From the NCBI GenBank assembly GCA_038373865.1, contig JAXGGA010001015.1:1-64000 (forward strand): 64,000 bases of DNA. Direction: 5' to 3'. Numbering within the stretch: position 1 is the first letter of the stretch; every line of letters starts with the position of its first letter. The position numbers and the translations under genes are program-made. The notes under the pieces were generated by a model. It saw nothing but the letters and a program-made list of their open reading frames with translations, made no database searches and was not told the DNA's origin. Below, piece by piece: positions 22,881 to 34,679 of this stretch. The DNA is from Uloborus plumipes. Taxonomy: Eukaryota > Arthropoda > Arachnida > Araneae > Uloboridae.

Positions 22881-24105
22881 AGCGAAATTCCCATTTAGGC
22901 CACTTCTTTTTTTCTTCGAAGGAAAACAATAAAGTAAATGATAACGCAAGGTAGATATATAATTGAATTTAACAATAGTTGTTTCGTTTTTGCTTTTTGT
23001 TTAACTTTTTTTTTTCGTCATCTCCCTTGGAGTTAGCCGAGATTGGTACACAGCTTAGAAACAGGTTTTTTTTTTCTTCCCCCTCTAGGTCCCAAGGTCA
23101 AGAAATAAATATCGTAATAATATTTTATTTTTATTTGGTTTTAGAAAGGATCATGTGGGTGCGGAACTTAAGGATGTAGACTGCTGTATCAGGGTTTACA
23201 TGAAAACATAATTTATCGAAGATGGGTTTTTAGGAGTAGGCACATACTTGTGCTATGGTTAATTACGTTCTGGCAGCTTATGCCGGCTTTAAGAAGTACT
23301 TCGTGAATTGAGAATTGGTAAAATATACAAACTTAGAGAAAGTATGAGTGTAGATTAAAGATGTTTAAATAAGATCTTGTGCAAGAAGACCTCTGCATAT
23401 ATCACTCTGTTATTCAATTTAATACTGTCAACAGTGGATAAGATAATCTGCTATGGCTGAATGTTTTGCGAAAATTAGTGGTTCAAGGAATGCTTTGACA
23501 TAAGTCTTCTAATTCTGCTGATAGTTTTTTTTTTCTTATTTTTTTTTTTACAATTAAGGATTTATTTAAAGCATCATGTTAGTTGTCATGATTGAATCAA
23601 TTCGATTGTTATGGGAAGTTTACTAGTGGCTCTAATGCTTATCTTCGTCTGTTCAAATGTGAATATTTACCAGGTAAATTTTAAAACTAAATTATCCGCC
23701 ATCGGTGGCCGCTAGAACTATCTGCCTGGGGAGTGCGTAACTTTATGTCGTCTGCAGATACTACCTCTTCGCTTAGCACGGCAGCATAAGTCCAAGTCTT
23801 AACCCATAATATGTTAGTGCAGCTGTAGGCGGGGCTGAGGCACTAAAGCCCCCTCCCCCCCCCTTTTTACAAAAGATGCGTAAGAGTATCACAAAAGATG
23901 CGGATTGTGGACGGAGGTTGTGTCCCTAAAGCTGATTATTTATTTATTTATATATGTATTTTGTAAAGTAGGGATGTATTATTAGATTTTGACGTCATTA
24001 GTGATTAAGTGATCTTCTCTAAGTGGTCTAAGATTTAATATTAGTTGGCATACTCACATCAAGTTTCCTTTAAAAATGCTGGCAAAAATATTACCAACAC
24101 GGTGA
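22881..24105. other. Mixed noncoding stretch
   Basis: AT-rich DNA with poly-T tracts and one C-run at about 23862. One CCAAGGTCA half-site lies at about 23092-23100. Nothing else is supported. Confidence 0.35.
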
Positions 24106-24477
24106 TGTAGGATTGTCTATTCAATAATTGAGTTATTCAGCAGATTTTCTGCAGGTATCTTCAAAGTTTGCAGGAATCTGTAAACTTTCTGCAGATTGTT
24201 TTTAATTATAAGTAGATCTAAATTTCCTGCAAATAACGCTTGATCGACTCAAAATTCTACATTTTTGCACATAACAATAATAATTATTATAATTATAATG
24301 GGATGCCTTGACAAAAGTCTGCAAGAAATCTGCAGAGAATTTGCAGATTTCTGAAAATCATTTTTAATTTGAAGATAGCTGTAGAAAATCTGCAAAATGA
24401 GTGCATTATTGAAATTTTAAAATTGCGGCAACACCCCCCTCCCATGATTGGACTACTTTTACTTAGACAACCCTACA
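24106..24477. mobile_element. Candidate TIR element with TCTGCAGA-rich interior
   Basis: Inverted ends TGTAGGATTGTCTA (24106-24119) and TAGACAACCCTACA (24464-24477), 12 of 14 matching. The interior is full of TCTGCA-type strings (AAATCTGCAGA and variants), some in inverted arrangement. Possible 8-bp flanks match at only 5 of 8 positions, so it is old or the ends are misplaced. Confidence 0.5.
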
Positions 24478-24759
24478 CCATCATGTTTGTAACATTTTCA
24501 TTTACCTTTTTGTACATAACTTACTAGGAAACTTGATGAGGGTAGGTCAAAATAAGCGGAATTTTATACTGTGTAACACTTGACATAATTCTCACAACGG
24601 AAAAAAAATCATTCATTTTGAAGTTTGAAAAGTGAGAGGGCAAAACCCCTTTATTTCTGAAGTGGGGGCCGTCCCCCCCCCCCTCCCCCTGCAACACTGC
24701 ATGAACAGTCAAAAGGGCATCATAAACATTTCGCAAACCACAACAATAGGTTCTTTTCT

Positions 24760-25260
24760 CGATGTCTTGAATTTAGGTAGGGAACCTTCACGAGCTGCGC
24801 GAACCCATAAATTATCCTTCCCCGAAGTCTTTTCTCTAATTACTCGCAGACGAATGACACACGGGGGCTCGCCTTTCACGAACTGTGCGTCGGAGGAGAC
24901 CATCAGTTCGATGTGACACACTCGGATTCCTCGATGTTCGGTTCGGAACAGCGAATAGGCGTTCTATTCCTCCGGCCGAACACGGAATTCGGAGGGTGGA
25001 ACACACACTGTCCGGGGAGGGGGTCAAGACTTGCGAGGTCACGACTCTACCTCCACCCCCTTTCCTTTTGCGAAATCGCGGGCTCACTTTTATATACGTT
25101 CGGAGCATGTAAGGGTGCGTTCATTACGAAGCGGAGCTTACCTGCTTCTCGTATTGTGAGAGGGGGCCGAGTACAAATTTTGGGAACTCCCTTGGTGAAA
25201 GTGTTTTGGAAATTCACAATGAATGGAATGGAAATGGACATGGACAGCAGTAACGACCAG
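24760..25260. promoter_or_regulatory. CpG-rich patch, candidate promoter or enhancer
   Basis: About 500 bp that is clearly richer in G, C and CpG than any neighbour, with strings such as CTCGATGTTCGGTTCGGAAC and TTTTGCGAAATCGCGGGCTC. No inverted ends, no second copy. A TATATA string (25093-25098) sits near its end. Several overlapping short frames exist on both strands, as expected from reduced stop-codon density, but none resembles a known family. Placed within the inferred intron it could be an internal promoter or conserved enhancer. Function is not shown. Confidence 0.35.
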
Positions 25261-26766
25261 TGAACAAGAGAAAAATGAAAAAAATATATAAAGAGTCTTA
25301 ATTTTATAACGCGTTTCATAAGCTCGATTTTTACAGGGGCTTCTATTTGTTGATCGTTTTCTACAGTGTGCATTTCTTTGAATTATTTTTTTTAACCATA
25401 GTTATTTTGCTCATGCTTTATATCCCGCGATTGAACCGTTTATTTCAGAAACCTGTTAAGCGATAATTTCCAAAAGTTCAAAAATACATTTTTATCATTG
25501 TTTTTTTAAAAAAAGATACGGATTATAATATTTTAAACACAAAGGTATAAGTACTTCATTTATAAGGAAGCGCTGTCATCCTGATTAAATAATTTAATGT
25601 GATACGTTTTTTTAAATTAGAAATTTTCTTTTTTAACGGGTTTCTGAAATAAACAATTCAGTTTACCTATGGTGTTGAACTAAAAAGGCTCCGTTATTAC
25701 TATTTGTAAATTTATCGTCTGCATTTGTTATTTATCAATTTGTAATCATCTGCGATATCATATGCTTCTTTGCATTATTTGACTGTCGATGTCATCTGCG
25801 CTATTTATTGTTTATTTCGGAATGACAAAGTGAAAAGAAATCAGATAGAAGAGTTGGAATGTTGTGAAGGAGTGTGAATGTTGTTTTCGTACCCGTTATT
25901 GAAGGAAGTAATTACTCATGTATGTAATTTTTAATTTTTTTTTAAATAAAAATTGAAAAATTGGATTTTAAAGAGGAGAAAATAACTCATTTGAAACTTT
26001 CAAGGAAATGAAACAGGAGAAACAGCCTACTCTTGCACATTTTTTAAGTAGTTCCTATTTAGCATAACTTTTAGGGAGGCACTTTTTTTGGAGTTACCAC
26101 TTACCACTTTGCACATTGTTTAAGAGACACATTTTGAAGGGAAATACATCACAAGAAAAATCTCAAATTTCTTCAAAGAAGAAAAAAAAATCGTGTGTAA
26201 AATCTGTTTTTGAAGAGTGTATGTTCTCAAGCAAATCTCAACAAGCCTACACTCTGAGGTGGAAAGTCGAGATTATCTATAAAATATTGGGGAAAATCTG
26301 CAGAAGTTTGCAATTTGGAGAAAATCTCAAGTGATTTAGAACACCTCTTAAACCTGTAACTTGTATGGAAGAAACTTAAGATTTTTTTCTGCAAAATTTT
26401 TCGGGATGCAGGCTTAAAAGTTGTTCCAAAATAACTAGAGATTTTCTCTAAATCGTACTTCTAAGGATTAACTAACCATTTTCAAAGACAATATAGATTT
26501 TTTGTGCAGAAAATAACGAAAGAATGATTCAAATAATTTGAAATTTTCTTGAGAGCACATTTTATATTAAAAAAAAATCCTCCCTCTTTTTTATAGTTAA
26601 AATAAGTTTACGCATAGTAACATTAATAAAATCAATCAAAGATACGAAATGTTAGAAAAAATAATTAATCAAAATATAAAATAAATCAATCAGAAAGAAA
26701 AGGGAGAGGAAGAACGTGAGAGAATGAAAATGAAAGTATGGAAGGAAATTGAACGTTTTCACTTCT
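25261..26766. other. AT-rich intronic stretch, no feature
   Basis: No gene or transposon ends recognised. It contains a few AAATCTGCAGA-like strings (about 26293-26305), similar to those inside the 24106-24477 element. Confidence 0.35.
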
Positions 26767-26770
26767 TTAA

Positions 26771-28141
26771 GAGCAAGAATCTGAGAGAGTGTCACGCCTG
26801 TGATTCATGACCTCTCAGATTTTTTCCAAAAAATTACCAAATGTTTATTATCTTATTAAAAGACCAAATCCAGAATGTTTTGCTCTAAAGTTGAGTTGTT
26901 TAGTTTTTATGGACCCCTAAAGTTGAAGGTGCGGCATCAAAAATTAAGCTGATTTTCAAGACATGGAAGTTGCTGTGAGCCAAAAATCTTACCAGGAACT
27001 GTTTAACTCCAATTTTCTTTTTATATATGGAATATAGAAGGTTGAAACTTTACAAAATGAGTCTCAAGTTTGAGGTAAGTTGTTGCCGTAAGGTCAGTGA
27101 AGGCCCTCCAAACAAGGCATTTTTGACGTTTTTTAGCGTTTTTGAGGTCCAAAAACAGCTTGTACATTTCAGTTGGCACGGCAAAAGTAGTTTCATTTGA
27201 AAGACCAGTGTAAGCACTTTAAAATAATGTAGAAACAACCGAGGAAAGTTTCATGTACTTTTAGTTGCGTAAGGCCGAAATATGAAAAATGTCATATTTT
27301 AGCGATATTCAAACGGTCATAACTTCCTCTGCCAACAACATATTGAAATATTTTTTTTTGCCAATGTCATACTCTATTCTTTGTCTTAACAGAACAGTTG
27401 AGTCCTTTGAGGCGAAATGTTAAATTTTTTTTTACAAAAAATGTATTTTTTCCTGTGTATTTTTTGTAAAAAAAAAATTTCACATTTCGCCTCAAAGAAC
27501 TCAACTGTTCTGTTAAGACAAAGAATAGAGTATGACATTGGCAAAGAAAATATTTCAATATGTTGTTGGCAGAGGAAGTTATGACCGTTTGAATATCACT
27601 AAAATATGACATTTTTCATATTTCGGCCTTACGCAACTAAAAGTACATGAAACTTTCCTCGGTTATTTATACATTATTTTAAAGTGCTTACACTGGTCTT
27701 TCAAACGATACCACTTTTGCCGTGCCAACTGAAATGTACAAGCTGTTTTTGGACCTCAAAAAGGCTAAAAAACGTCAAAAATGCCTTGTTTTGAGGGCCT
27801 TCACTGACCTTACGGCAACAACTTACCACAAATTTAACATTCATTTTGTAAAGTTTCAACCTTCTATAGTCCATATACAAAAAGAAAATTGAAGTTCAAC
27901 CCTTCCTGTTAAGAGTTTTGGCTCACAGTAACTTCCATGTCTTGAAAATCCGCTTAATTTTTGATGTCGCACTTTCAACTTTAGGGATCCATAAAAACTA
28001 AACAACTCAACTTTAGAGCAAAACATTCTGGATTTGGTATTTCAATAAGATAATAAACATTTGGTAATTTTTGGGAGAAAATCTGAGAGGTCATGAATCA
28101 CCCCATTATGCTAGGCGTGACAGTTTCTCAGATTCTTGCTC
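26771..28141. mobile_element. 1.37-kb near-perfect foldback element
   Basis: The sequence is one long palindrome: left arm 26771-27442, a 16-base spacer 27443-27458, right arm 27459-28141. Arms start GAGCAAGAATCTGAGA and remain matched almost throughout, with a few substitutions and small indels (one near 26790 versus 28110). TTAA stands on each side (26767-26770, 28142-28145), compatible with a TTAA-targeting (piggyBac-like) element, but TTAA is palindromic and would match anyway. No coding capacity. A transcript would form a hairpin of about 670 base pairs. Confidence 0.85.
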
Positions 28142-28319
28142 TTAAACGAACTTAATTTATTCATTGCTCCTTTTTTTTTTTTTTGGTAACTCAAAGATGC
28201 TATTGCCTTCCCATGTTATATTAAATCAAGAAGCTTTTCTTTTCTTTAAAAAAAATGTGTAGATAAATATTGCATTCAATTCTATGAATTAATTACTGGA
28301 AATGCCTGCAGAAAACATG

Positions 28320-28720
28320 CAGTGAGATGCCGAATGAATGAAATCAACTGCCAATTTGTACACGCATCTGAAAGTGAGCCGTCAATCTTCTTATCTTCGG
28401 AACTGCCAATCCGTGTGTGCACAACACATCAAAAGACAAGCTCATCGGCCATGTGGCCCTCCAGCGATCCTTCTATCAACAACCTCTACAAATATTTTCC
28501 CATTCAGTCCGCGTGGGCCGCAGAGTCAGCGATCGCCCGTCTTTTTCAACCTGTTAATTATATCCCTCTTCTCTACTTATCCAATCTGAGCAGGCTTCGA
28601 AATAGCGGAGAAGCTTTTACAGAGATTCGTGCGATTGACCCGAAGGTGATCGCTTCGTCCGAACCCGATCCTGCAAGTACAAGCTGACCCATCGGCCATT
28701 TTGATGTTATATGTTTGTTG
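28320..28720. other. Unique GC-richer patch (candidate conserved noncoding DNA)
   Basis: Distinct from the flanking AT-rich DNA and without repeats or inverted ends. A 121-codon plus-strand frame (28322-28687) spans it, but its product shows no domain and an alternative frame overlaps it, so coding is not claimed. It contains CpGs and a GCGATCGC-type palindrome (28529-28536). Confidence 0.3.
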
Positions 28721-28846
28721 TTGAGTTTTCATATTTCGCCAATTTTAACATTGAACAGCGCACGGCTCAAAAAAGAAAAAATAGTCCCTGAGTACGGATT
28801 ATTAGTACTGATGATAAGGGCCTAAGTTACCATGAGGCCCTGGAAG

Positions 28847-29267
28847 CAGGGCCTGATTACATAAAAGGCTCGGGAAGCTTGAGCTTCCCCGAAGAAATTT
28901 CAAAGGGCCCAAAAAATGGCAGGAAAACTTTTTAAAAAACCCCAGTTTCCACATTTTAATTCAATTTTTAAGATAATTTGCTCAATATAGTTTGGCACAA
29001 CTGTGTTACTATGGATTTTCATGCTAATTTTGCGAAGTGATAAATCTTATTCAATGACAAACCACCCTTTTTGCTGAGAATTATAGTGCAAGCATATAGG
29101 CTAAACTTTAATCTGAATTTTGCTGGACCACTCTAGGAATAATCTTTGTAACATGAGTGAGTTTTGTGTCAACGTGCAGAGTCGTCCGAAAATTTTCTTT
29201 AACGAAAAGTGGAGGGCCCCTACAGGAGACTGAGTTTCCCCTAACTTCAGAAATTAATCGGGCCCTG
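28847..29267. mobile_element. hAT-type MITE nested in an older repeat
   Basis: 421 bp with ends CAGGGCCTGATTAC and (complement) CAGGGCCCGATTAA, flanked by a perfect 8-bp duplication CCTGGAAG (28839-28846, 29268-29275). It is inserted in another G/C-ended repeat whose halves (AAGGGCCTAAGTTACCATGA on the left, GGCTTAGGGGCCCCTAAGCT on the right) are otherwise adjacent. Noncoding. Confidence 0.85.
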
Positions 29268-29459
29268 CCTGGAAGCCCGGCTTAGGGGCCCCTAAGCTCC
29301 AGAGGCCTGTAAAAATTACAGATTATGCACAAAATTACACCAGTATATGACTTAATTTGGTTTTCACGGTGTTTAAAAATCAAAGACGATCAATAGCTTT
29401 TAACATCAAAACAGCTATTTTGCTGATACTAATTACACTCTAAACCTAACCTATATCCA

Positions 29460-29650
29460 GTGGCGTACATAGTACCCCTGCGGCGCATGTTGGAGTTGCA
29501 AAAAGTTAGAGGGCGCACCACTCAGAAAAAATAGCGTTATGAGTTATGCGGGGAAAATATTTTTTATATTTTAATAAGGGGTGGGGGCGCATTTACAAAT
29601 CTTTTTTGTAAATGCGCCCCCACCGCGCACTTTAGTTACGCACTTTAGTC
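29460..29650. mobile_element. Probable hAT-type MITE remnant
   Basis: Starts CAGTGGCGTACATAG, a form of end frequent in hAT elements, and ends in a degenerate complement TTACGCACTTTA. It contains a G/C hairpin of GTGGGGGCGCATTTAC and its complement (29581-29623). No clear target duplication, so the right end is uncertain. Confidence 0.5.
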
Positions 29651-29905
29651 TGTGAGCTACTGTCTATAGCATATATGTAATATGAGAACAGTTGGACGGA
29701 TTGCACTACTTTCGTCAATTATATTTGTTCACTGGATGCCCTGCAGATGCGCAAGGTATACTAAAATCTCTAACTCGGGCCCTGCAAATAATTTTGATTT
29801 TGTTAGAATATTTTTCACCGATTTTCGGGTACCATGTTGTTAACCAACAATACACTTACCATAACTTCCCTCATGAAATCTATCAAATTAGTATAAAAAC
29901 CCCGA

Positions 29906-30082
29906 GTTCGTACACTTTAAAGCCACGCCTCATTTTGCAAGGACCCTTCCACCAGTATTATGCCAGAAAGATCAGTTCGTTTCTTAATGAATTCACGATT
30001 CATTAGCCGGAAGATATAGCTTTATGCGATTGCTGAGGGAAGAGTCCTTACAAAATGGGGCGTGGCTCAAGCATGTGCGAAC
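29906..30082. repeat. Inverted repeat with 45-bp arms
   Basis: Left arm 29906-29950 and right arm 30038-30082 pair over sequence including AGCCACGCC, CATTTTG and AAGGAC, with an 87-base loop. It resembles a small MITE, but no flanking duplication was identified. Confidence 0.55.
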
Positions 30083-30499
30083 CATGGATTTTTGATTATG
30101 AAACTAACTTGGCACTGATTTGAGTCAGGAATACGAGGTAAGTAAATGCTGTTGATAGATGCCATGGAAATCCCTGAAAAATATTTAAATAAAATCATGA
30201 AACCATCGGTTTCAATATGTAGTACAAAAGTATTCCAGTGCAGCAACTAATTTGGGGCCTAATTTTTCGTCGTCGAGGGAGAAATGTCAGACTTCGAATA
30301 CTGGAATTTTATAGCCTCCGACTCTTTTACCCTCAAACTAGTTCTACTCTGACTCTGAATCCACAACTCTGCAATCCTGGTTCAAAGTTGTCCTAAATGA
30401 TTATAACTGGGCCAGTATGATACACTAAAAAAAAAAACAGTACTACTGGAATATCTCTAGGAAACTGAACTTCTGTAAAGATTTTTAACAAAAATAAAG

Positions 30500-30850
30500 C
30501 TTCTTCTTAAATAGCGCAGTCAATATTCATTGAGAAGAAGCTGTATCGTTACGAAAAAACTTTTTGGAAGCCCAGTTTCCAAGAGATCTAGGCACCAAAA
30601 TGGCGGTCAAAGTCGGCCAGCGTTCCACAGAGGCTCTAATTCGACCGGGCTCATCAATCAGGAGCAGATGCGAGCCACTTCGGCAGGAAAGCGATCACGT
30701 AACTATCTCGCACCCCAAGGTACGCTAAATAAAAAAAACGAACAAAAAAGAGCAAAAGCCATCGTCTTGCATTGACCTTTGAACACCTTCGAATGACCCA
30801 CCTCACTGCGAGTGAACAGAACAAACCGTCGAAAAAGACGGACTGGGGTA
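30500..30850. other. Unique patch with a DR1-like receptor site
   Basis: Higher complexity and CpG content than its neighbours. At 30773-30785 the complement reads TGTTCAAAGGTCA, close to the DR1 element (two AGGTCA-like half-sites one base apart) bound by HNF4, RXR and COUP-TF receptors. An 81-codon plus-strand frame (30530-30775) has no recognisable domain. Whether the site is used is unknown. Confidence 0.3.
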
Positions 30851-31134
30851 GAGCCGCTATACATACAGGCCGACGCATCAAGCTAAGTTCGACCACTTTG
30901 GATCCAATTTATGACTTTTACTTTCAATTTTTCATTAGGGTTAACAGAGAAAATTTTCAGGCATTGCAAAGCGTTGCCAAATTCACGTGCCGCTAAAAAT
31001 TGCTCAAGCTGAAAATTTACCAAAACGCGATAACTTGCCAGAAAAGACAACCATTCATCAACCGCTAGAAAAGACATAACACGCGCTGGATCCAAAGTGG
31101 TGAAAATTAATCTTGATGCGTCGGCTCGTCTATA
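30850..31134. repeat. Inverted-repeat element around GCCGACGCATCAAG
   Basis: Left arm about 30850-30911 and right arm about 31087-31134 share GCCGACGCATCAAG and CCACTTTGGATCCA in complementary order. The outermost bases are diverged, so ends and target duplication are not fixed. Likely an old MITE. Confidence 0.55.
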
Positions 31135-31146
31135 TGGGGCCTTAGA

Positions 31147-31423
31147 CAGGGGCGCCCCGAACTAAAATTTTTGGGAGGGGGAAAATTATCAATTTGCCGA
31201 ATGAAGATCCAATTTTATCGAGTGATAAAATACAAGCATGCATACACATCGTACAAGCACATTTAGGCAGAAAAAACCTTAGGCATGTTTTAAAAAACAA
31301 TTCTAAAAATTAAAAAGAACAAATAAATTCAATGTTGTCTTCAAATTGCCGAATCGTCAGCAAAATGTGCCGAATACGGAAATTATTGGGAGGTCACAGT
31401 GACCTCCCATCGGGGCGCTCCTG
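31147..31423. mobile_element. Probable hAT-type MITE with CAGGGGCGCCCCGA ends
   Basis: Left end CAGGGGCGCCCCGA and right end TCGGGGCGCTCCTG are inverted with one mismatch. The 8-bp flanks do not match convincingly. Near the right end is a perfect 21-base palindrome GGGAGGTCACAGTGACCTCCC (31388-31408 region, given here as its two complementary halves around a central A). Confidence 0.6.
31391..31405. promoter_or_regulatory. Perfect IR3 nuclear-receptor palindrome
   Basis: AGGTCACAGTGACCT is two perfect AGGTCA half-sites, inverted and spaced by three bases: the consensus estrogen-response-element layout. It lies inside a probable MITE within the inferred intron of a gene encoding an AGGTCA-binding receptor. 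Twelve fixed bases make a chance hit in 64 kb unlikely, but here the palindrome may owe its existence to the transposon's own hairpin. Use as a receptor site is not shown. Confidence 0.35.
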
Positions 31424-31456
31424 AAGACGGAGCATATGGAACGTCGGCTGGCGTAG

Positions 31457-31710
31457 CAAGGGCGGATCCAGAAATGTTCCAAGGGAGGGGTGATTGATTT
31501 TTTTTTTCTACCTCGCCCACTGTTTCGCCATGCATCCTTGTTAACACATGTTGATTACAAATGTTTTGATCTTCTATTTCGAAAAATTTCCAGATCAGAG
31601 CCCAAATCCCCGCACCCCTTCCCTTAATATCGTCAAAGATCAACTGAAATTACCTTTTTTCAACTTCAAAATCTGAAAACTGCTTCCCCCCTCCCTTGTA
31701 TCCGCCCTTG
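31457..31710. mobile_element. hAT-type MITE, CAAGGGCGGAT family copy 2
   Basis: 254 bp starting CAAGGGCGGATCCAG and ending TATCCGCCCTTG, in the same orientation as 16586-16864, with closely similar interior (shared CACATGTTGATTACAAATGT). Flanks TGGCGTAG and AGGCGTAC match at 6 of 8 positions, an aged target duplication. Confidence 0.85.
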
Positions 31711-32175
31711 AGGCGTACTAGTGGTGATTCTGAGAGACGGATGTAAACATCAAACTAGGAAATGAAACGCGACAGACGAGCAGGATTATCTGATTTGGTT
31801 TTCATCGACCTCCATACCCTCCCCCCGTATTTGTATCCATCCAGATTATCTGCAGTTCGTTCAGCGGGAAGAGATACTCGAAGCAAACAGCCTCACGAAG
31901 CACGTTAACGGCATTAATCATAAATAACTATTTAATTTGAAGCTGAAGCGACAATCATGTCTTCTCGTGCATGGACAGGCACACACATACATAGTGATGC
32001 AGCCGAGGGATATATTTCAATTTGGGGTTTGCGGGGGCTCAACGAAAGAAAAAGTGGTTTGAAACCAATTTGCATTATTTTTGCAATAAAAACCAAATAT
32101 TTCGGAGGATGGCGTCTACTCAAGTTCCTTTTCCTTACAACACATCACACATACATAGTCATACATTCGTATATA

Positions 32176-32826
32176 CAGGGTGTCCACTCCAATCGTGGAC
32201 CAATAGCTAATTTCTAAACCGTTAGAGATAAGCATATAGTTTATTTAGGAAAAAATCTCCAAATTATGAAAGGAATTTTGGGTCTATTCAATGTTTTTCA
32301 AAAAATCAAATTTTGAAAGAGTTACGAAATTTAAATTTTTATACAGCCCCCCAGTCCTATCAATCATATTTAGTAAAACATTCTTGACACTGTAACATTT
32401 AAAACTAAAAAAAAATCACTCTTCTACCACAAAAATTGACCGAGTTATGACGTTTTGAAAAATCAAGATTTTGAAGGATTTCGCATACGGTCCCATAAGC
32501 GATCTCTCGATGACGTCATGAAACAATGCAAAATCTTGATTTTTCAAAACGTCATAACTCGGTCAATTTTTGTGGTAGAAGAGTGATTTTTTTTTAGTTT
32601 TAAACGTTACAGTGTCAAGAATGTTTTACTAAATATGATTGATAGGACTGGGGGGCTGTATAAAAATTTAAATTTCGTAACTCTTTCAAAATTTGATTTT
32701 TTGAAAAACATTGAATAGACCCAAAATTCCTTTCATAATTTTAAGATTTTTTCCTAAATAAACTATATGCTTATCTCTAACGGTTTAGAAATTAGCTATT
32801 GGTCCACGATTGGAGTGGACACCCTG
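32176..32826. mobile_element. 0.65-kb foldback element, CAGGGTGTCC ends
   Basis: Left arm 32176-32473 and right arm 32529-32826 are almost exact complements around a 55-base loop, and the ends CAGGGTGTCCACTCC are flanked by TA (32174-32175, 32827-32828). TA duplication and CAGGGTG ends suggest a Tc1/mariner relative. The loop contains TGACGTCA (32510-32517). No protein. Confidence 0.85.
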
Positions 32827-32829
32827 TAT

Positions 32830-33774
32830 ATATATATAACATAGACCGGGTATAGTTCATACACATGTGACATTTTGATTTGTCTACTTTTTTTTTTAAT
32901 TCTATGCATGGAAAAAATGCATCCATTACTATTACTATTTTCCTATCAATTATTGACTTCAACGCCTTTGTTAACATATTTTCTTGGAAATATTTGAAAA
33001 AAAAAAAAAAAACTTTCTTTTTAAATTTGGAAATGTATCACTAATTTTCAGTTGTCGAGTCAAATTGATTAACCGATGAATGAGCTGTTATTATGGTGTA
33101 ATAAGCTATGAAATGAAATTTTTAAGAGTTATTTTCACAGAAGACACTCACAAAATGTTCCAATTTTATCCGAGTTAGTTAATGCACGTAAAGCATGTTT
33201 ACGGTTAAAACAAACATAAGTGTGTGATTATCTTCTCCGAAATGCGCTCTTTTAAATATTTCAAGAGGAATTTCTCTCTTCTGAGTTTTGTTGATGTTTT
33301 TTTAAGCATTTCTGAAAAAAGAAAAAACACACCTAAAATTTGTGAGTTAATTCACGGTATCAATTTAAGTCAAACTAAGCCATTGTGTTTACTCAAAACT
33401 GTGCTACGTTTGAATTAGTTTAAATTTTAATCACTCACACAGTGTCTTTTTTTTGAACAAAATGATCAAACACACAGCACAATTTTGAACTAAAATTTGA
33501 TCAGTAAAATTTTGCATGAAAAATTTAAAAATAGTATTCATTAGAAGAAAAAGAACATTTAAGGGAAACAACGTGTATTGATTCACGTGTTATTTCAACG
33601 TGTATTGATTGCTTTGACGAGTCAAAGAGGCAACAATATTTTTGTGAAGCCAGTGATTTTGTGATAACAGACAAGGCAGAAGACTAGCACGTTCAGTAAT
33701 TTTGAGAAATAAAAATGTTGCTGCAGAAGTTTTGCAAGTGGAATCCAATCTCTTATTTTCCCGCCATTATTGTT
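32830..33774. other. AT-rich intronic stretch, no feature
   Basis: Nothing recognised apart from homopolymers. Confidence 0.35.
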
Positions 33775-33782
33775 ATTACTAT

Positions 33783-34311
33783 CAGGGGTGCCCACAGGGG
33801 GGGATTAAGGCGCAAGTTGCGCCATCAAAAATTTTGGGGGGGATTTTTTAAAACCTATTTATTTATTTATTTAAACTATTTATTAATTTATTTTTTTGAT
33901 TTAAATTATTTACTGATTTTTTTAAATAAAAATTATTCATTAATTTATTTTTTAATTTAAATTATTTATTTCATTACTTTATTATTATTTATTATTTATT
34001 TTTTTTTTCTGTGTGTGTGCTTGGAATGTGTGGAAGAGCAAAAAAGTGATTCTATTCTGTGCATAATTAGTACTTCTCAAAATTAATAAATAAAAAAATA
34101 ATAGAAATAATTTTTTAAAAAAATAAATAAATAAATTTTTAAAAAAATAAATAAATCATGTTTTAAAAAAATAAATAAAAAATATTTAAAAAAATAATAA
34201 TATTTAAAAATAAAGAGGGATAAAAAATAAAAAATAAAAAGCAACAGAGGGTTGTGAAAACTTTTGGGGGGGAATTTGCGCCATTGAGCTTGGGGGGGAT
34301 GGGCACCCCTG
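33783..34311 (+). mobile_element. hAT-type MITE, CAGGGGTGCCC family copy 2
   Basis: 529 bp, ends CAGGGGTGCCCA and TGGGCACCCCTG, flanked by an exact 8-bp duplication ATTACTAT (33775-33782, 34312-34319). Opposite orientation to the 17258 copy. The subterminal strings GCGCCATCAAAAATTTTGGG and GCGCCATTGAGCTTG are shared between the two. Interior is simple A/T. Confidence 0.9.
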
Positions 34312-34679
34312 ATTACTATTATTCTTGTCTTTATTACCTGCTCATACATGACAGGCAAGATTCGGTCTAGACAACTCTAAGAGTGCCTAGACATACTTTT
34401 CCTGGGCCTAAACACAACAGCGTGCTATTTATAACTGCCACCTCTGGCAAAGAGTCGATGAAAGCTTCAGAAACTTTCTTAAAACTCAGTTGACTATTTA
34501 TCACGGTTCTTCAGTCTCATCAAGGATTTAGCTGCGTGACATATACAGGGGAGGGGAGGTCTTTCGGGGAGCGCTCATAGAATAAACCATTTTTCACCCC
34601 CATCCTGCACTTTGCAGAGAAGGGGGGGGGGAGGAGAGAGAGAACCACCCTTCACAAAATAAACATCAAAAAATCAACT

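Noticed and set aside
28322..28687. 121-codon plus-strand open frame
   Set aside because: No domain recognised, a second overlapping frame exists, and no splice or start context supports it. Listed as a unique patch instead.
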